From contig CAINEY010000011.1 of assembly GCA_903847945.1 (NCBI GenBank), positions 62,001-126,000 on the forward strand: a stretch of 64,000 nt of DNA. The letters run 5' to 3'. The notes beneath the pieces are model-generated. The model ran no database searches and was not told where the DNA came from. It worked only from the letters and a program-made list of their open reading frames with translations. Shown here in pieces: positions 48,054 through 57,191 of the stretch (position 1 is its first letter; each line of letters starts with the position of its first letter). Position numbers and translations under genes: made by a program. This stretch comes from an uncultured bacterium. GTDB taxonomy: Bacteria > Bacillota_I > Bacilli_A > Erysipelotrichales > Erysipelotrichaceae.

Positions 48054-48893
48054 ATGAATCAACTCACTATTCACCCCACTACCCCGAATGATCTTGACGT
48101 CATTCAAGCGCTTTGGAATGATGGCGATGTCATGGCCTTTGTCGGCTTTCCGCAAGGCCTTGGGATGACGCCGGAGAAGATGCAGAAGTGGTATACGTGG
48201 CTTAACGATGGTCGTCCGCAACGCGATCACTTTTCGATCAGGGAGGAAGGTGCCTATTGCGGAGAGTCGTTCTACGCCATCGATGAACACGGGTATGCCG
48301 CACTTGACATCAAGCTTTTCGCCGCCTATCGATCCAAAGGCATCGCCGCTTTGGGTTTGTGTCACGCCATCCGCGAAGCCTTCAATCATGGGGCGCACAC
48401 CGTGTGGGTCGATCCCAACGTCGAGAACGCCAAAGCCTTAGCGTTGTATCATCGTCTGGGTTTTACGCCTGCGCAACGTCTTGCGCATCAGGAAGATACC
48501 CCGGATTTTATCTATCTTCAACTTCGAAAACACGATCTCTCAGCCCAGTGGGCGGTGGATGAACCGGAGCTTTGGCTGGATAGTTTCCCGCATCCCTTGC
48601 CGTTTGAAATCACCCCGACTGATGTTAGGACCGTCTTGAATACGTTTTGTACTTCACTTGATCCCTTGATTCTATCGCCTTTACCGGCTCGCGAGAAACA
48701 CAAATGGATTTTGATCGCTGCCGTTTCACGCGTGTTCGATCCTTCCCGAGAGTACACCGAAAAGGAAATCATGGCGATCCTCAAACCCATGAATCCTGAT
48801 CCCATTACGATTCGGCGATATCTGGTGGATTATCAGTTTTTGTGGCGGACGCGGGATGGGAGTCGCTACGGAAAGGTAAAGGCTCATGATTAG
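48054..48893 (+). CDS. GNAT acetyltransferase fused to DUF2087
   Basis: The 279-residue protein joins a GNAT domain (about 1-165, with KLFAAYRSKGIAALGLCHAI as acetyl-CoA loop and NVENAKALALYHRLGF) to a C-terminal DUF2087 domain (about 185-279). DUF2087 often occurs with acetyltransferases or ArsR-type regulators and looks like a nucleic-acid-binding domain. The start could also be ATG 48033, overlapping the previous gene. It overlaps the HhH gene downstream by eight bases. Confidence 0.82.
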   Translation: MNQLTIHPTTPNDLDVIQALWNDGDVMAFVGFPQGLGMTPEKMQKWYTWLNDGRPQRDHFSIREEGAYCGESFYAIDEHGYAALDIKLFAAYRSKGIAALGLCHAIREAFNHGAHTVWVDPNVENAKALALYHRLGFTPAQRLAHQEDTPDFIYLQLRKHDLSAQWAVDEPELWLDSFPHPLPFEITPTDVRTVLNTFCTSLDPLILSPLPAREKHKWILIAAVSRVFDPSREYTEKEIMAILKPMNPDPITIRRYLVDYQFLWRTRDGSRYGKVKAHD

Positions 48894-49089
48894 CCTCAAG
48901 ACCTTGATCCGAGACATCAAACTCTCAGAACCTTCGCAACGGGCTTTAGCGGAGGCTGGGATCAACACCTTGGAGGATCTGACGCATTGGTCTACTCGTG
49001 ACGTGTTGGCGCTGCATGGAGTGGGTCCCAAGACGATCCGCATCGTGACACCGCTCTTGGAATCCCTCGGACTTCACTTCAAACCTTGA
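48886..49089 (+). CDS. Small helix-hairpin-helix protein (RpoA-CTD-like)
   Basis: This 67-residue protein has the two-HhH fold of the RNA polymerase alpha C-terminal domain: RALAEAGINTLEDLTHWS followed by LALHGVGPKTIRI. Such orphan proteins are common in Bacilli, and DNA binding is likely. It follows the GNAT-DUF2087 gene with an overlap, which suggests a shared function. Confidence 0.8.
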   Translation: MISLKTLIRDIKLSEPSQRALAEAGINTLEDLTHWSTRDVLALHGVGPKTIRIVTPLLESLGLHFKP

Positions 49090-49117
49090 CGATTCACGAC
49101 AGTGAATCGTTTTTTTA
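49089..49117 (+). terminator. Terminator after the HhH gene
   Basis: ACGATTCAC (49089-49097) pairs with GTGAATCGT (49102-49110), then seven T. Confidence 0.88.
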
Positions 49118-49130
49118 TGGATAGTCTTAC

Positions 49131-49159
49131 TTAACAGGAGAGAGGTACAGGGGTATGAT
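49131..49159 (+). promoter_or_regulatory. Promoter of the SRPBCC-VOC-YciI operon
   Basis: TTAACA (49131-49136) and TATGAT (49154-49159) are 17 bases apart. The first gene starts at 49180 after AAGGAG. Confidence 0.65.
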
Positions 49160-49179
49160 GAAACCACAAGGAGAAACCT

Positions 49180-49605
49180 ATGTCTCAATACCCCATCATT
49201 CAAATCGAAGCCCTCATCGATGCGCCTAAAGCGTTGGTGTGGGAAGCCTATAACGATCCTAGTCATGTCGTGAAGTGGAATGCCGCCAGTGACGACTGGT
49301 TCTGTCCCGCTGCGTCCAATGAGGTCAAAGACGGTGGACGATTCAACTACCGCATGGAAGCCAGGGATGGCAGTTTCGGGTTTGATTTCACCGGAACCTA
49401 TGTCCGGGTCTATCCGGGAGAAAGCCTGCGCTATAAACTGGACGATGACCGCAACGTCGGGGTCGATTTCGTCAATCACGGGGATGGGGTCCGTTTAGTG
49501 GTGCGCTTCGAACCGGAACATGAGAATTCATTGGAACTGCAACGAGAAGGCTGGCAAGCCATTTTGGATCGCTTTAAAGCGTATGCGGAAAGCCTGGTGA
49601 ACTGA
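49180..49605 (+). CDS. SRPBCC / AHSA1-domain protein
   Basis: This 141-residue protein matches the AHSA1-like SRPBCC domain: IEALIDAPKALVWEAYNDPSH at the start, GGRFNYRMEARDGSFGFDFTGTY in the middle and an ILDRFKAYAES helix at the end. It forms a hydrophobic ligand-binding cup. The next gene starts one base after its stop. Confidence 0.88.
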   Translation: MSQYPIIQIEALIDAPKALVWEAYNDPSHVVKWNAASDDWFCPAASNEVKDGGRFNYRMEARDGSFGFDFTGTYVRVYPGESLRYKLDDDRNVGVDFVNHGDGVRLVVRFEPEHENSLELQREGWQAILDRFKAYAESLVN

Positions 49606-50037
49606 ATGAAACTGAATCCGTATTTTGACTTCAACGGCAATGCCGAAGAAGCGGTCTTGTTTTATGCATCCGTGTTTGATGTCAAACCCGACATTATGCG
49701 CTTTGGGGATGCCCCGGATCACGACCCGACCTTAGCTGCCCACCCCGAGTATCGCTCCAAGATCCTGCATGCCCACATCCTGGTGGATGGCACGAGTCTG
49801 ATGTTCTCGGATGTTCCTCCGGGATATGCCTATGCCGTGGGAAACAACCTGACTCTCAATTTGACCACCAATGACCGTGATAAACTGGAACGCTGGTTTG
49901 CCCGGCTGAGCGAAGGAGCCAACGTTGTAACGCCGTTATCCGCCACCTTTTGGAGTCCGGCTTATGGGTATCTGATCGATCGCTTCGGGAACGGTTGGAT
50001 GTTTAATCTGGAAGCTCCTGCTGAAGGTCAATCGTGA
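49606..50037 (+). CDS. VOC-family protein (PhnB-like)
   Basis: This 143-residue protein matches PhnB-like glyoxalase/bleomycin-resistance-fold proteins: PYFDFNGNAEEAVLFYASVF at the start and DRFGNGWMFNLE at the end. It is probably a small-molecule-binding protein or enzyme of unknown substrate. It overlaps the YciI gene by four bases. Confidence 0.9.
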   Translation: MKLNPYFDFNGNAEEAVLFYASVFDVKPDIMRFGDAPDHDPTLAAHPEYRSKILHAHILVDGTSLMFSDVPPGYAYAVGNNLTLNLTTNDRDKLERWFARLSEGANVVTPLSATFWSPAYGYLIDRFGNGWMFNLEAPAEGQS

Positions 50038-50339
50038 GTCAGTACGTTTATGTTTTGCGATTGATCGAACGCTTATGGTCGGTAGAGGCGTGGACGGAGA
50101 AGGACAGTGCCATCGTCGATGAACACTTCGCCTACTTGAAACGTCTACTTGCGGAAGGACGCCTGATCTTGGCCGGTAAAAGTGCCGGTAACGACGAGAA
50201 CACCTTTGGGCTGGTTATCTTTGAAGCCAAGGATGAAGCCGAAGCCCAGTCGATCATGGCGAAGGATCCCACGGTGATTCAGGGGATCATGACGGCTACG
50301 CTTTCGGCTTATCACGTGGCTTTTCTTCGAAAAACCTAA
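50034..50339 (+). CDS. YciI-family protein
   Basis: This 101-residue protein with a GTG start has the YciI pattern: HFAYLKRLLAEGRLILAGK, DEAEAQSIMAKDP and a beta strand at the end. The fold is a dimeric ferredoxin-like barrel. The SRPBCC-VOC-YciI set commonly occurs together in small operons near sigma factors; none is seen here. Confidence 0.88.
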   Translation: MSQYVYVLRLIERLWSVEAWTEKDSAIVDEHFAYLKRLLAEGRLILAGKSAGNDENTFGLVIFEAKDEAEAQSIMAKDPTVIQGIMTATLSAYHVAFLRKT

Positions 50340-50352
50340 AAAGGGCGGAGTT

Positions 50353-50361
50353 TGGTATAAT
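50353..50361 (+). promoter_or_regulatory. Extended -10 of P-type ATPase operon
   Basis: TGG-TATAAT lies 22 bases before the ATG at 50384, with GCGAGGT as ribosome site. Confidence 0.6.
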
Positions 50362-50383
50362 GGGACTATCGTAGCGAGGTCGT

Positions 50384-52705
50384 ATGTCCAAACTCCCTTT
50401 TCTCGGTTTATCCTCGGCAGAAGTCGCTTCTCAGAAAGCTGCCGGACACATCAACACGGTGGCTGACGCTTCGAGTCGATCCCTCCGTGACATTATTGTG
50501 GCGAACGTCTTCACCCGGTTTAACGCGGTGTTGGCGTTTTTATTTGTGGTTGTGATTGCCGTAGGTTCTCTCAACGATGCGCTCTTTGGTTTAGTTGTCG
50601 TACTCAATTCCCTCATCGGGATCATTCAGGAAGTGCGGGCCAAACGGACCTTGGATCGGCTGACGCTCATCAACGCACCCAAAGTCACGGTCATCCGTGA
50701 TGGCATCACTCAAACCATCCCCAAGGAAGAGGTGGTCTTGGGGGATGTGATGGTCATTGGCAGCGGTGATCAACTGGTGGCTGACGGAGAACTGTTGGAT
50801 GGCAGCGGTCTGGAGATCGATGAATCCTTGTTGACCGGAGAATCCGTTCCGGTGTTTAAACAACCTCAGGATGTCCTTTATTCGGGATCGCATGCGGTGG
50901 CCGGTCAAGGCATCATGAAGGTGACTCAGGTCGGTTCCCACTCGTATGCGAGCCGTTTAGCCGTTGAAGCCAAACGTTTTGGACTCGTCAAATCGGAACT
51001 GCGTGAAGGCATCGATCGCATCTTGAATCTCATCTTCTGGGGTTTGGCGCCGTTGGCCGGATTACTCTTGATGAGTCAGCTTCAAGCCGGACTCGATTTG
51101 CATGACGCCTGGATCAAGACGATAGCCGGACTGGTAGGAGTCATTCCACAGGGTTTGGTGCTGTTGACGTCGATGGTGTTTGCGGTAAGCGTTATCCGTT
51201 TAGGTCAACGCAACGTGCTGGTTCAAGAATTACCAGCCGTGGAAGTCCTGGCCCGTGTCGATGTCTTGTGTCTGGACAAGACCGGAACCTTGACTGATGG
51301 CGGACTCAGTGTTGCTGATGTGGAAGTCCTCTCTGATCATGAGCAGCTCGATGAAGCTTTGGGTGCCTTGGCAGCCATGGATCAGGCTTCCAATGCGACC
51401 GCAGCCGCTTTAGCTCAGCGGTATCCCAATCCCGACTGGACCCTGAGTTCTCCGGTACCTTTCTCCTCGTCCCGCAAGTGGAGTGCCTTGACTGCGAACA
51501 ACACCACGTGGGTGTTGGGAGCACCGGACATTTTACTCGAACAAGAATCGTCGCTTCATCAGCAGGCAACCCAATTGGCTAAACAAGGGTACCGGGTCCT
51601 GGTTGTGGGACTTTCGAAGACACCGGCTGTGAGTGAACGCACCCCGTTGATTACGCCGTTAGCCTTGATTACCCTGGATGAGTCGGTTCGTCCCGATGCG
51701 AAGGAAACATTAGCGTATTTTAAACGTCAAGGCGTTTCTCTTAAAGTTATCTCCGGAGATCATCCCCAAACCGTGGCGGATGTGGCTTTACGTGCCGGTG
51801 TTGAGATGATTGCTGAACCGGTGGATGCCCGCACGTTACCGGAAGACATTGATGCCCTAGGCGAGATCCTCAAGCAGCATCAAGTCTTCGGCCGGGTAAC
51901 ACCTCAACAAAAACAAGCCATGGTTAGGGCCCTTCAGAAACAGGGTCATGTCGTAGCTATGACGGGAGATGGGGTCAATGATGTCTTAGCGCTCAAAAGC
52001 GCCGATTTGGGAATTGCGATGGGATCCGGGGTTGCCGCTACCAAGGCGATTGCCCGAGTGGTGCTCTTGGACGGACGTTTCGCGACCTTACCGGGTGTTG
52101 TGGCTGAAGGTCGTAAACTCATGGCCAACATTGAACGGGTGGCAACGCTTTTCTTAACGAAGACGGTGTATGTGACAGGTCTGGTAGCCTTAACGGTGGC
52201 TATGGCACTGCCGTTTCCGTTTTTACCACGCCATTTGACATTGATTGGTGAATTGGCGATTGGGATTCCAGGCTTTGTTTTAGCCTTGGAGCCGAATTTG
52301 ACGCGATATCGCAAAGGATTCACGCAACGCTTACTGCGAACCGTGGTTCCCATTGGGATCGTGGAAGCGATGATCACGTTTGGGGGATATTTCTGGATGC
52401 GTCAAAGCGGTCAACCAGAGGCTGATGCCTTTACGGTGGCGACCTTGATTTTGATCGCGCTGAGTCTTTACGTCTTGGGTCAACTGATTCGTCCCCTCAA
52501 TGCGATTCGAATCGGACTAATGGTCCTCTTGTTGGGGTGGCTGAGTGTGGTCATGAGTGTACCGTTCTTGCGGGATTTCTTTGCGATGACGATACCGTCA
52601 CTAGATACACTGGCGATTCCTGCTGGATTTGCCTTGGTGGGGATGGTTGTGTTGGAAGGCATCTGGCGCTTTTGGATCAAACCACTGCCGAAGGAGACTG
52701 AATGA
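50384..52705 (+). CDS. Cation-translocating P-type ATPase (CtpE-like)
   Basis: This 773-residue P-type ATPase has TGES at 151-154, the phosphorylated D298 in DKTGTLTDGG, the P-domain TGDGVNDVLALKSADLGIAMG-type hinge and about 10 membrane helices. M4 carries GVIPQGLVLL, where P2A pumps have PEGL. It lacks N-terminal metal-binding domains. The overall layout fits the CtpE-like group (calcium in Mycobacterium). The ion is not proven. Confidence 0.9.
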   Translation: MSKLPFLGLSSAEVASQKAAGHINTVADASSRSLRDIIVANVFTRFNAVLAFLFVVVIAVGSLNDALFGLVVVLNSLIGIIQEVRAKRTLDRLTLINAPKVTVIRDGITQTIPKEEVVLGDVMVIGSGDQLVADGELLDGSGLEIDESLLTGESVPVFKQPQDVLYSGSHAVAGQGIMKVTQVGSHSYASRLAVEAKRFGLVKSELREGIDRILNLIFWGLAPLAGLLLMSQLQAGLDLHDAWIKTIAGLVGVIPQGLVLLTSMVFAVSVIRLGQRNVLVQELPAVEVLARVDVLCLDKTGTLTDGGLSVADVEVLSDHEQLDEALGALAAMDQASNATAAALAQRYPNPDWTLSSPVPFSSSRKWSALTANNTTWVLGAPDILLEQESSLHQQATQLAKQGYRVLVVGLSKTPAVSERTPLITPLALITLDESVRPDAKETLAYFKRQGVSLKVISGDHPQTVADVALRAGVEMIAEPVDARTLPEDIDALGEILKQHQVFGRVTPQQKQAMVRALQKQGHVVAMTGDGVNDVLALKSADLGIAMGSGVAATKAIARVVLLDGRFATLPGVVAEGRKLMANIERVATLFLTKTVYVTGLVALTVAMALPFPFLPRHLTLIGELAIGIPGFVLALEPNLTRYRKGFTQRLLRTVVPIGIVEAMITFGGYFWMRQSGQPEADAFTVATLILIALSLYVLGQLIRPLNAIRIGLMVLLLGWLSVVMSVPFLRDFFAMTIPSLDTLAIPAGFALVGMVVLEGIWRFWIKPLPKETE

Positions 52706-53688
52706 ACCAAACCGTGTTGAGGGAACATTACCAGCGTCGAGGATTTTCTCCCGAAATCACTGATCAGGCGATCAAAGCCGTTGAACGCTTTGAACGTCAT
52801 CTTGAGACAGGGTTTACTTTAGTGACGATCTCGGTCAAAGCCATGAAGGGTAATCTTCAAGGACTGATCGACCGGCACGAGAATGATTTGGAATCGCTCT
52901 TGGCCATTGCTCGTTATGTGCATTTGATCGGGCGAATGGATCTCTACATCTACATGACCTCGGTCTTAGGCGGGGTAGGTGTCATGGATCACATCCGATC
53001 GACCTTAACTGTCGCCGTTGGACAACCGATTGCCGACGCGGTGTTTGAGGGCACGCAACTTCCCTTGGGGAGTGATCCGGCATTTCAACCAGCCAATACT
53101 CAGAAGGTCGTCCAACGGATGGCTGAACGTGTGGATGAAGCGACAATGTGCCACGTTCTGGCTGGTAATCATCATGAGATTCCGGCTTCTGCCTATGCCG
53201 ACGAGCGTGAGATCTTCTTGAAGTCCGCTTCCTTGGATGCTTACTTGGCGGATTTTCATGCGCGTCAAGTCGCGGTGCTTCAGCGTCATGCGGAGGAAGG
53301 CACGGTGTGGTTTGAACAACGCATCACTCCAGCCGTTGTGGATTTTGTTGCTGGAAATCCGGAGATTCTTTCCGCTGTGCGCGACGGTGATCGTTTATTG
53401 ATGACAAAGATACCCTACGATCCGGATACCTACCTCAAATCAACGGATCCGATCGAACGGCGTTACTTAGCGTGTCATTGTCCCTTGGCCCGGGAAGCCA
53501 TCAAGGCAGGAACCAGTGTGGATGCACGGTGGTGTTACTGCAGCGGGGGATTTGAGAAGTATCCCTTTGAAGTGATCTTTGATCGACCCCTAAGCGTCAA
53601 GGTCATAGAATCGGTCTTAGGTGGCTCAGAACGTTGCCGCTTTGAAGTGAAATTGCCTCAAGGGTGGGAGAATTGGCTTCATGCGTAA
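52702..53688 (+). CDS. Cys-rich protein, DUF6144-like
   Basis: This 328-residue soluble protein has an all-helical N-terminal half and a C-terminal part with clustered cysteines: LACHCPLAREAIKAG, ARWCYCSGGFEKYPFEV and SERCRFEV. The arrangement resembles the DUF6144 family, but I am not certain. The cysteines could bind metal. It overlaps the ATPase by four bases and the DUF1232 gene by eight, so the three form one operon. Confidence 0.65.
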   Translation: MNQTVLREHYQRRGFSPEITDQAIKAVERFERHLETGFTLVTISVKAMKGNLQGLIDRHENDLESLLAIARYVHLIGRMDLYIYMTSVLGGVGVMDHIRSTLTVAVGQPIADAVFEGTQLPLGSDPAFQPANTQKVVQRMAERVDEATMCHVLAGNHHEIPASAYADEREIFLKSASLDAYLADFHARQVAVLQRHAEEGTVWFEQRITPAVVDFVAGNPEILSAVRDGDRLLMTKIPYDPDTYLKSTDPIERRYLACHCPLAREAIKAGTSVDARWCYCSGGFEKYPFEVIFDRPLSVKVIESVLGGSERCRFEVKLPQGWENWLHA

Positions 53689-54046
53689 GTTGAAAGATCG
53701 CTTGGAAGCACTGAATGCACAGGTTGCCACAGTGTTCTTTGCGATGAAACATCCGCAAACTCCGTGGTTAGCCAAAACCTTGGGAACCGTGGTTGTGGTG
53801 TATGCCTTATCGCCGATCGATCTGATTCCCGACTTTATACCGGTAATCGGCTATCTGGATGATCTAATCATCCTGCCGGTTTTGATTGCGTTGACCATTA
53901 AGCTGATTCCCAAAGCAATCCTGGACATCGCCCGACAACAAGCTATCGACTTTCATCGTGAGAAAGCGACGAAGCCCATTTATGCCTTAGCCATTATCGG
54001 CGTTTATGTGATTCTGATCCTAGGGGTCCTTTGGGCAATTTTATAA
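53681..54046 (+). CDS. DUF1232 (YkvA-like) membrane protein
   Basis: This 121-residue protein has the DUF1232 signature ALSPIDLIPDFIPVIGYLDDL at about residues 45-65 and two hydrophobic helices. YkvA-like proteins are small membrane-associated proteins of unknown role. It closes the ATPase operon. Confidence 0.85.
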   Translation: MRKLKDRLEALNAQVATVFFAMKHPQTPWLAKTLGTVVVVYALSPIDLIPDFIPVIGYLDDLIILPVLIALTIKLIPKAILDIARQQAIDFHREKATKPIYALAIIGVYVILILGVLWAIL

Positions 54047-54104
54047 AACTTTCACAATTTTTCAAGCACAAAGAAACATTTTTCTCATTGTTACATTTTT
54101 CACA

Positions 54105-54133
54105 TTGACGGATGCCTTTGACGTGCGTATGAT
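54105..54133 (+). promoter_or_regulatory. Promoter of serC-serA
   Basis: TTGACG (54105-54110) and TATGAT (54128-54133) are 17 bases apart. GAAGGAG and ATG 54169 follow. Confidence 0.75.
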
Positions 54134-54168
54134 GTTGACAAGGCTAAAAACAGCCGAAGGAGCGTTGT

Positions 54169-55254
54169 ATGGAACGAGTCATCAACTTCTCGGCAGGTCC
54201 GTCGGTCCTGCCCCTGGCGGTGCTTCATAAAGCACAGTCCGAACTGCTGAGTGTTGCGGGGTCCGGGCAATCCGTCATGGAGATGAGTCATCGATCGCCC
54301 GTTTTCGAACACATCTTGGCACAAGCCGAAACGGATTTACGTACGCTGTTAGGGATACCCGAGAACTATAAAGTGTTGTTTCTGCAAGGCGGAGCCTCGT
54401 TGCAGTTTACCATGATTCCCATGAATCTGTTAAAAGGCACCAAGAAAGTCGACTTCATTCACACCGGGGAATGGTCGAAGAAGGCGATGGCTGAAGTCAA
54501 GCGTTTTGGGAGTGTCAATGTGGTGGCGTCTTCGGAAGCGACCCAGTTTGATCGCATCCCGTCATTTTCTGCCAAAGACTTCTCCGACGATGCCGAATAC
54601 ATTCACTATGTCTCCAACAACACGATCTTCGGAACGCGGTTGACGGAGTTTCCGAAATTGCCGAACGATAAGATTTTGGTGTGCGACATGAGCTCCGACA
54701 TCTTATCCAAACCCATTGACGTGAGCCGTCACGGACTGATCTTTGCGGGAGCCCAGAAAAACATGGGGATTGCCGGGTTGACTGTTGTCATCCTACGTGA
54801 GGATCTTTTGGGACGAGTCCCCAATTTACCGCCGATGTTGGACTACAAAGTTCAAGCGGACAATGCGTCGCTCTATAACACCCCGCCCTGCTTCTCGATT
54901 TATATGGCCGGCTTGGTCTTTGAATGGCTGTTGGCCCAAGGTGGTCTATCGGTGATCGAAGCCAAGAATGAAGCCAAGGCGAAGCTCTTGTATGACTATC
55001 TGGATGCCAGTCCGTTCTATCGGGCAACGGTTCCCTTGACGAAAGACCGTTCGATCATGAATGTGTGCTTTGTTTCTCCGAGTCCGGAAATGGATGCGGC
55101 ATTTGTGAAGTTTGCGGAAGCCAAGGGCTTGGTTAACTTAAAAGGGCATCGTTTGGTTGGGGGAATGCGCGCTTCCATCTACAACGGCATGACGATTGAA
55201 AACGTACAAACCCTGATTCGGGTGCTGGATGAGTTTGTCCAGCGACAGAGGTAA
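54169..55254 (+). CDS. serC: Phosphoserine aminotransferase
   Basis: SerC (361 residues, normal length) is a class V PLP aminotransferase making phosphoserine from 3-phosphohydroxypyruvate. The start NFSAGPSVLPLAVL, the PLP lysine in FAGAQKNMG and RASIYNG near the end are characteristic. It lies two bases before serA. Confidence 0.97.
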   Translation: MERVINFSAGPSVLPLAVLHKAQSELLSVAGSGQSVMEMSHRSPVFEHILAQAETDLRTLLGIPENYKVLFLQGGASLQFTMIPMNLLKGTKKVDFIHTGEWSKKAMAEVKRFGSVNVVASSEATQFDRIPSFSAKDFSDDAEYIHYVSNNTIFGTRLTEFPKLPNDKILVCDMSSDILSKPIDVSRHGLIFAGAQKNMGIAGLTVVILREDLLGRVPNLPPMLDYKVQADNASLYNTPPCFSIYMAGLVFEWLLAQGGLSVIEAKNEAKAKLLYDYLDASPFYRATVPLTKDRSIMNVCFVSPSPEMDAAFVKFAEAKGLVNLKGHRLVGGMRASIYNGMTIENVQTLIRVLDEFVQRQR

Positions 55255-55256
55255 CT

Positions 55257-56429
55257 ATGGCCACCATCAAAACCATCAATGAAATTGCCCATGAGGGCTT
55301 AAAACGATTTACGCCGGACTTCACCTTGACTAAAGGCGAAGCCGATGGCCTTTTAGTTCGGTCGGCGAATTTGCTGGAGATGACGTTTGATCCGCAGCTC
55401 AAAGCCATTGCCCGAGCCGGTGTCGGCGTCAACAACATCCCCCTGGAGCGTTGTGCGGAGGCCGGAATCGTCGTCTTCAACACCCCGGGAGCCAATGCCA
55501 ATGCGGTCAAAGAGATCGTTCTGGCGGGTTTACTAATGGCCTCCCGTGACATTGCCGGTTCGATCCAATGGGTTTCGTCGCTGGTTGCCCAAGGGGATGA
55601 AATCCCAAAACTGGTGGAATCCGGGAAATCGAAATTCACGGGACCTGAACTCAAAGGGAAAACCTTAGGGGTCATCGGGTTAGGAGCGGTCGGGGTCTTA
55701 GTCGCCAATGCGGCGGTGGGCCTAGACATGCAGGTGCTGGGGTATGATCCCTACATCTCCGTAGCCAGTGCCTGGGGACTCTCCCGTAACGTCAAACGGG
55801 CACTCTCCTACGATGAGATCTATAAACATGCCGATTACATTACACTGCATGTCCCTTATGTCGACGAAACCAAGAACCTGATCAATGAGTCTTCGTTGGC
55901 GAAGATGAAGAAAGGGGTTCGACTCCTCAACTTTGCCCGAGGTGAATTAGTGAACGATCAAGCCATTGCGAAGGCCCTTGACGAAGGCAAAGTCGCTAAG
56001 TACGTGACCGACTTTCCCAATGAAACCGTCTTGATGATGAAAAACACTGTCGCGATTCCGCACTTGGGAGCCTCGACACCGGAGTCGGAAATCAATTGTG
56101 CCATTATGGCGGTCGATCAGCTCATGGATTACCTTCAGAACGGCAACATCAAACATTCCGTAAACTATCCGGATTGCGATATGGGGCTCTGTACTTCCGA
56201 TGCCCGCATCGCGGTCTGTCATCAAAATATCCCCGGAATGGTGGCTACCATATCCAGTGTGCTGGGTCAGCATCACCTGAACATTGCGATGATGCAAAAC
56301 ATGTCGCGTAAGAACTGGGCCTATACCTTGATCGATGTCGATGGACTGATCGGCGATGACATCGTTAACGCCTTGACGCACGTCACCGGCATCGTCCGTG
56401 TCCGCGTCATCAAAGGACTCCAAAATTAA
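55257..56429 (+). CDS. serA: D-3-phosphoglycerate dehydrogenase
   Basis: SerA (390 residues) oxidises 3-phosphoglycerate, the first step of serine synthesis. Features include RAGVGVNNIPLERC, the NAD motif GLGAVGVLVANAA, the catalytic His in HLGASTPESE and a C-terminal ACT-like domain (about 315-390) for serine feedback. No serB is in the window. Serine made here can feed the glycine and one-carbon pools used by the gcv operon. Confidence 0.96.
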   Translation: MATIKTINEIAHEGLKRFTPDFTLTKGEADGLLVRSANLLEMTFDPQLKAIARAGVGVNNIPLERCAEAGIVVFNTPGANANAVKEIVLAGLLMASRDIAGSIQWVSSLVAQGDEIPKLVESGKSKFTGPELKGKTLGVIGLGAVGVLVANAAVGLDMQVLGYDPYISVASAWGLSRNVKRALSYDEIYKHADYITLHVPYVDETKNLINESSLAKMKKGVRLLNFARGELVNDQAIAKALDEGKVAKYVTDFPNETVLMMKNTVAIPHLGASTPESEINCAIMAVDQLMDYLQNGNIKHSVNYPDCDMGLCTSDARIAVCHQNIPGMVATISSVLGQHHLNIAMMQNMSRKNWAYTLIDVDGLIGDDIVNALTHVTGIVRVRVIKGLQN

Positions 56430-56450
56430 AAATCCCGTAAGGGATTTTTT
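56428..56450. terminator. Bidirectional terminator
   Basis: AAAAATCCC (56428-56436) pairs with GGGATTTTT (56441-56449) with T tails on both strands. Confidence 0.85.
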
Positions 56451-57161
56451 CTAGGTATCCAGACTGGCCTTTTTGGCTTGAACGGCTTGGAGTTTACGGG
56501 GTATAGCGTAAAGCTTGCCGTCTTTGCGCAGTTTGGCTCCGGTCTGATGGTAATGAAAGGGGATCTGCTTCTGATCGGCTTGTGCCTTCAGGGCGAGAAC
56601 CCAAGCGTAATCACATTCTCGGGCTTCAGGTCCGCTTTCTCCACCGGCAACGATCAAGGCAATGCGATCATCGAGGTAAGGGGTCAGATCCAGCGGTCCC
56701 AACAACGGTTCGGCAATGATCCACCGGGTTTTGATCGGCAAACGCAGAAAGAGCGGACACCGTTCATCGACCCGTTTCTGGTTCTCCATCGTGCATCCGA
56801 TGGTCACGTTGGGGTATCCTTCGCCCCAATCAGCAGGCAGGCAGACTTCGAGTCGATCGATCCGCTTGGTGAAGAAAATGAACTGAACCATGGGCCGCGC
56901 TCTCATCATCGCCCACACGTCGTTTCGCCACGCATCTGCTTCTTCCACCAGGAAATCCGAGGTAAAGCATGTGTAGAGCGTGCTGTGGTCAGGAATGCTA
57001 TACTGACCGTAACGATCGCGTTTGATGGGCAGGTTAAAGGCTGAAGTCTTAGTGATGTGTGAGGCATCTTTGCCGTGACGGCCATCCATGCGGTACACAT
57101 AACAGTGTAGACACCCTTCGGAAACCTTATGACAGCCATGCCAAGGGTTATAAGCATCCAT
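56451..57161 (-). CDS. DUF5131-family (phage Gp37-like) protein
   Basis: From ATG 57161 the protein has 236 residues. NPWHGCHKVSEGCLHCYVY carries the three cysteines (C-x6-C-x2-C) typical of DUF5131 proteins, which look like radical-SAM relatives. GGESGPEAREC is another family stretch. Function unknown. ATG 57161 follows TATAAT by exactly six bases (GGGGGT), so the mRNA is predicted to be leaderless; longer starts lie upstream of the promoter. Confidence 0.82.
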   Translation of the reverse strand: MDAYNPWHGCHKVSEGCLHCYVYRMDGRHGKDASHITKTSAFNLPIKRDRYGQYSIPDHSTLYTCFTSDFLVEEADAWRNDVWAMMRARPMVQFIFFTKRIDRLEVCLPADWGEGYPNVTIGCTMENQKRVDERCPLFLRLPIKTRWIIAEPLLGPLDLTPYLDDRIALIVAGGESGPEARECDYAWVLALKAQADQKQIPFHYHQTGAKLRKDGKLYAIPRKLQAVQAKKASLDT

Positions 57162-57167
57162 ACCCCC

Positions 57168-57173
57168 ATTATA
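57168..57173 (-). promoter_or_regulatory. -10 element, leaderless geometry, DUF5131 gene
   Basis: On the minus strand TATAAT is followed by six bases (GGGGGT) and ATG at 57161. Confidence 0.6.
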
Positions 57174-57191
57174 CGTGAGAAAGGAAACCAT

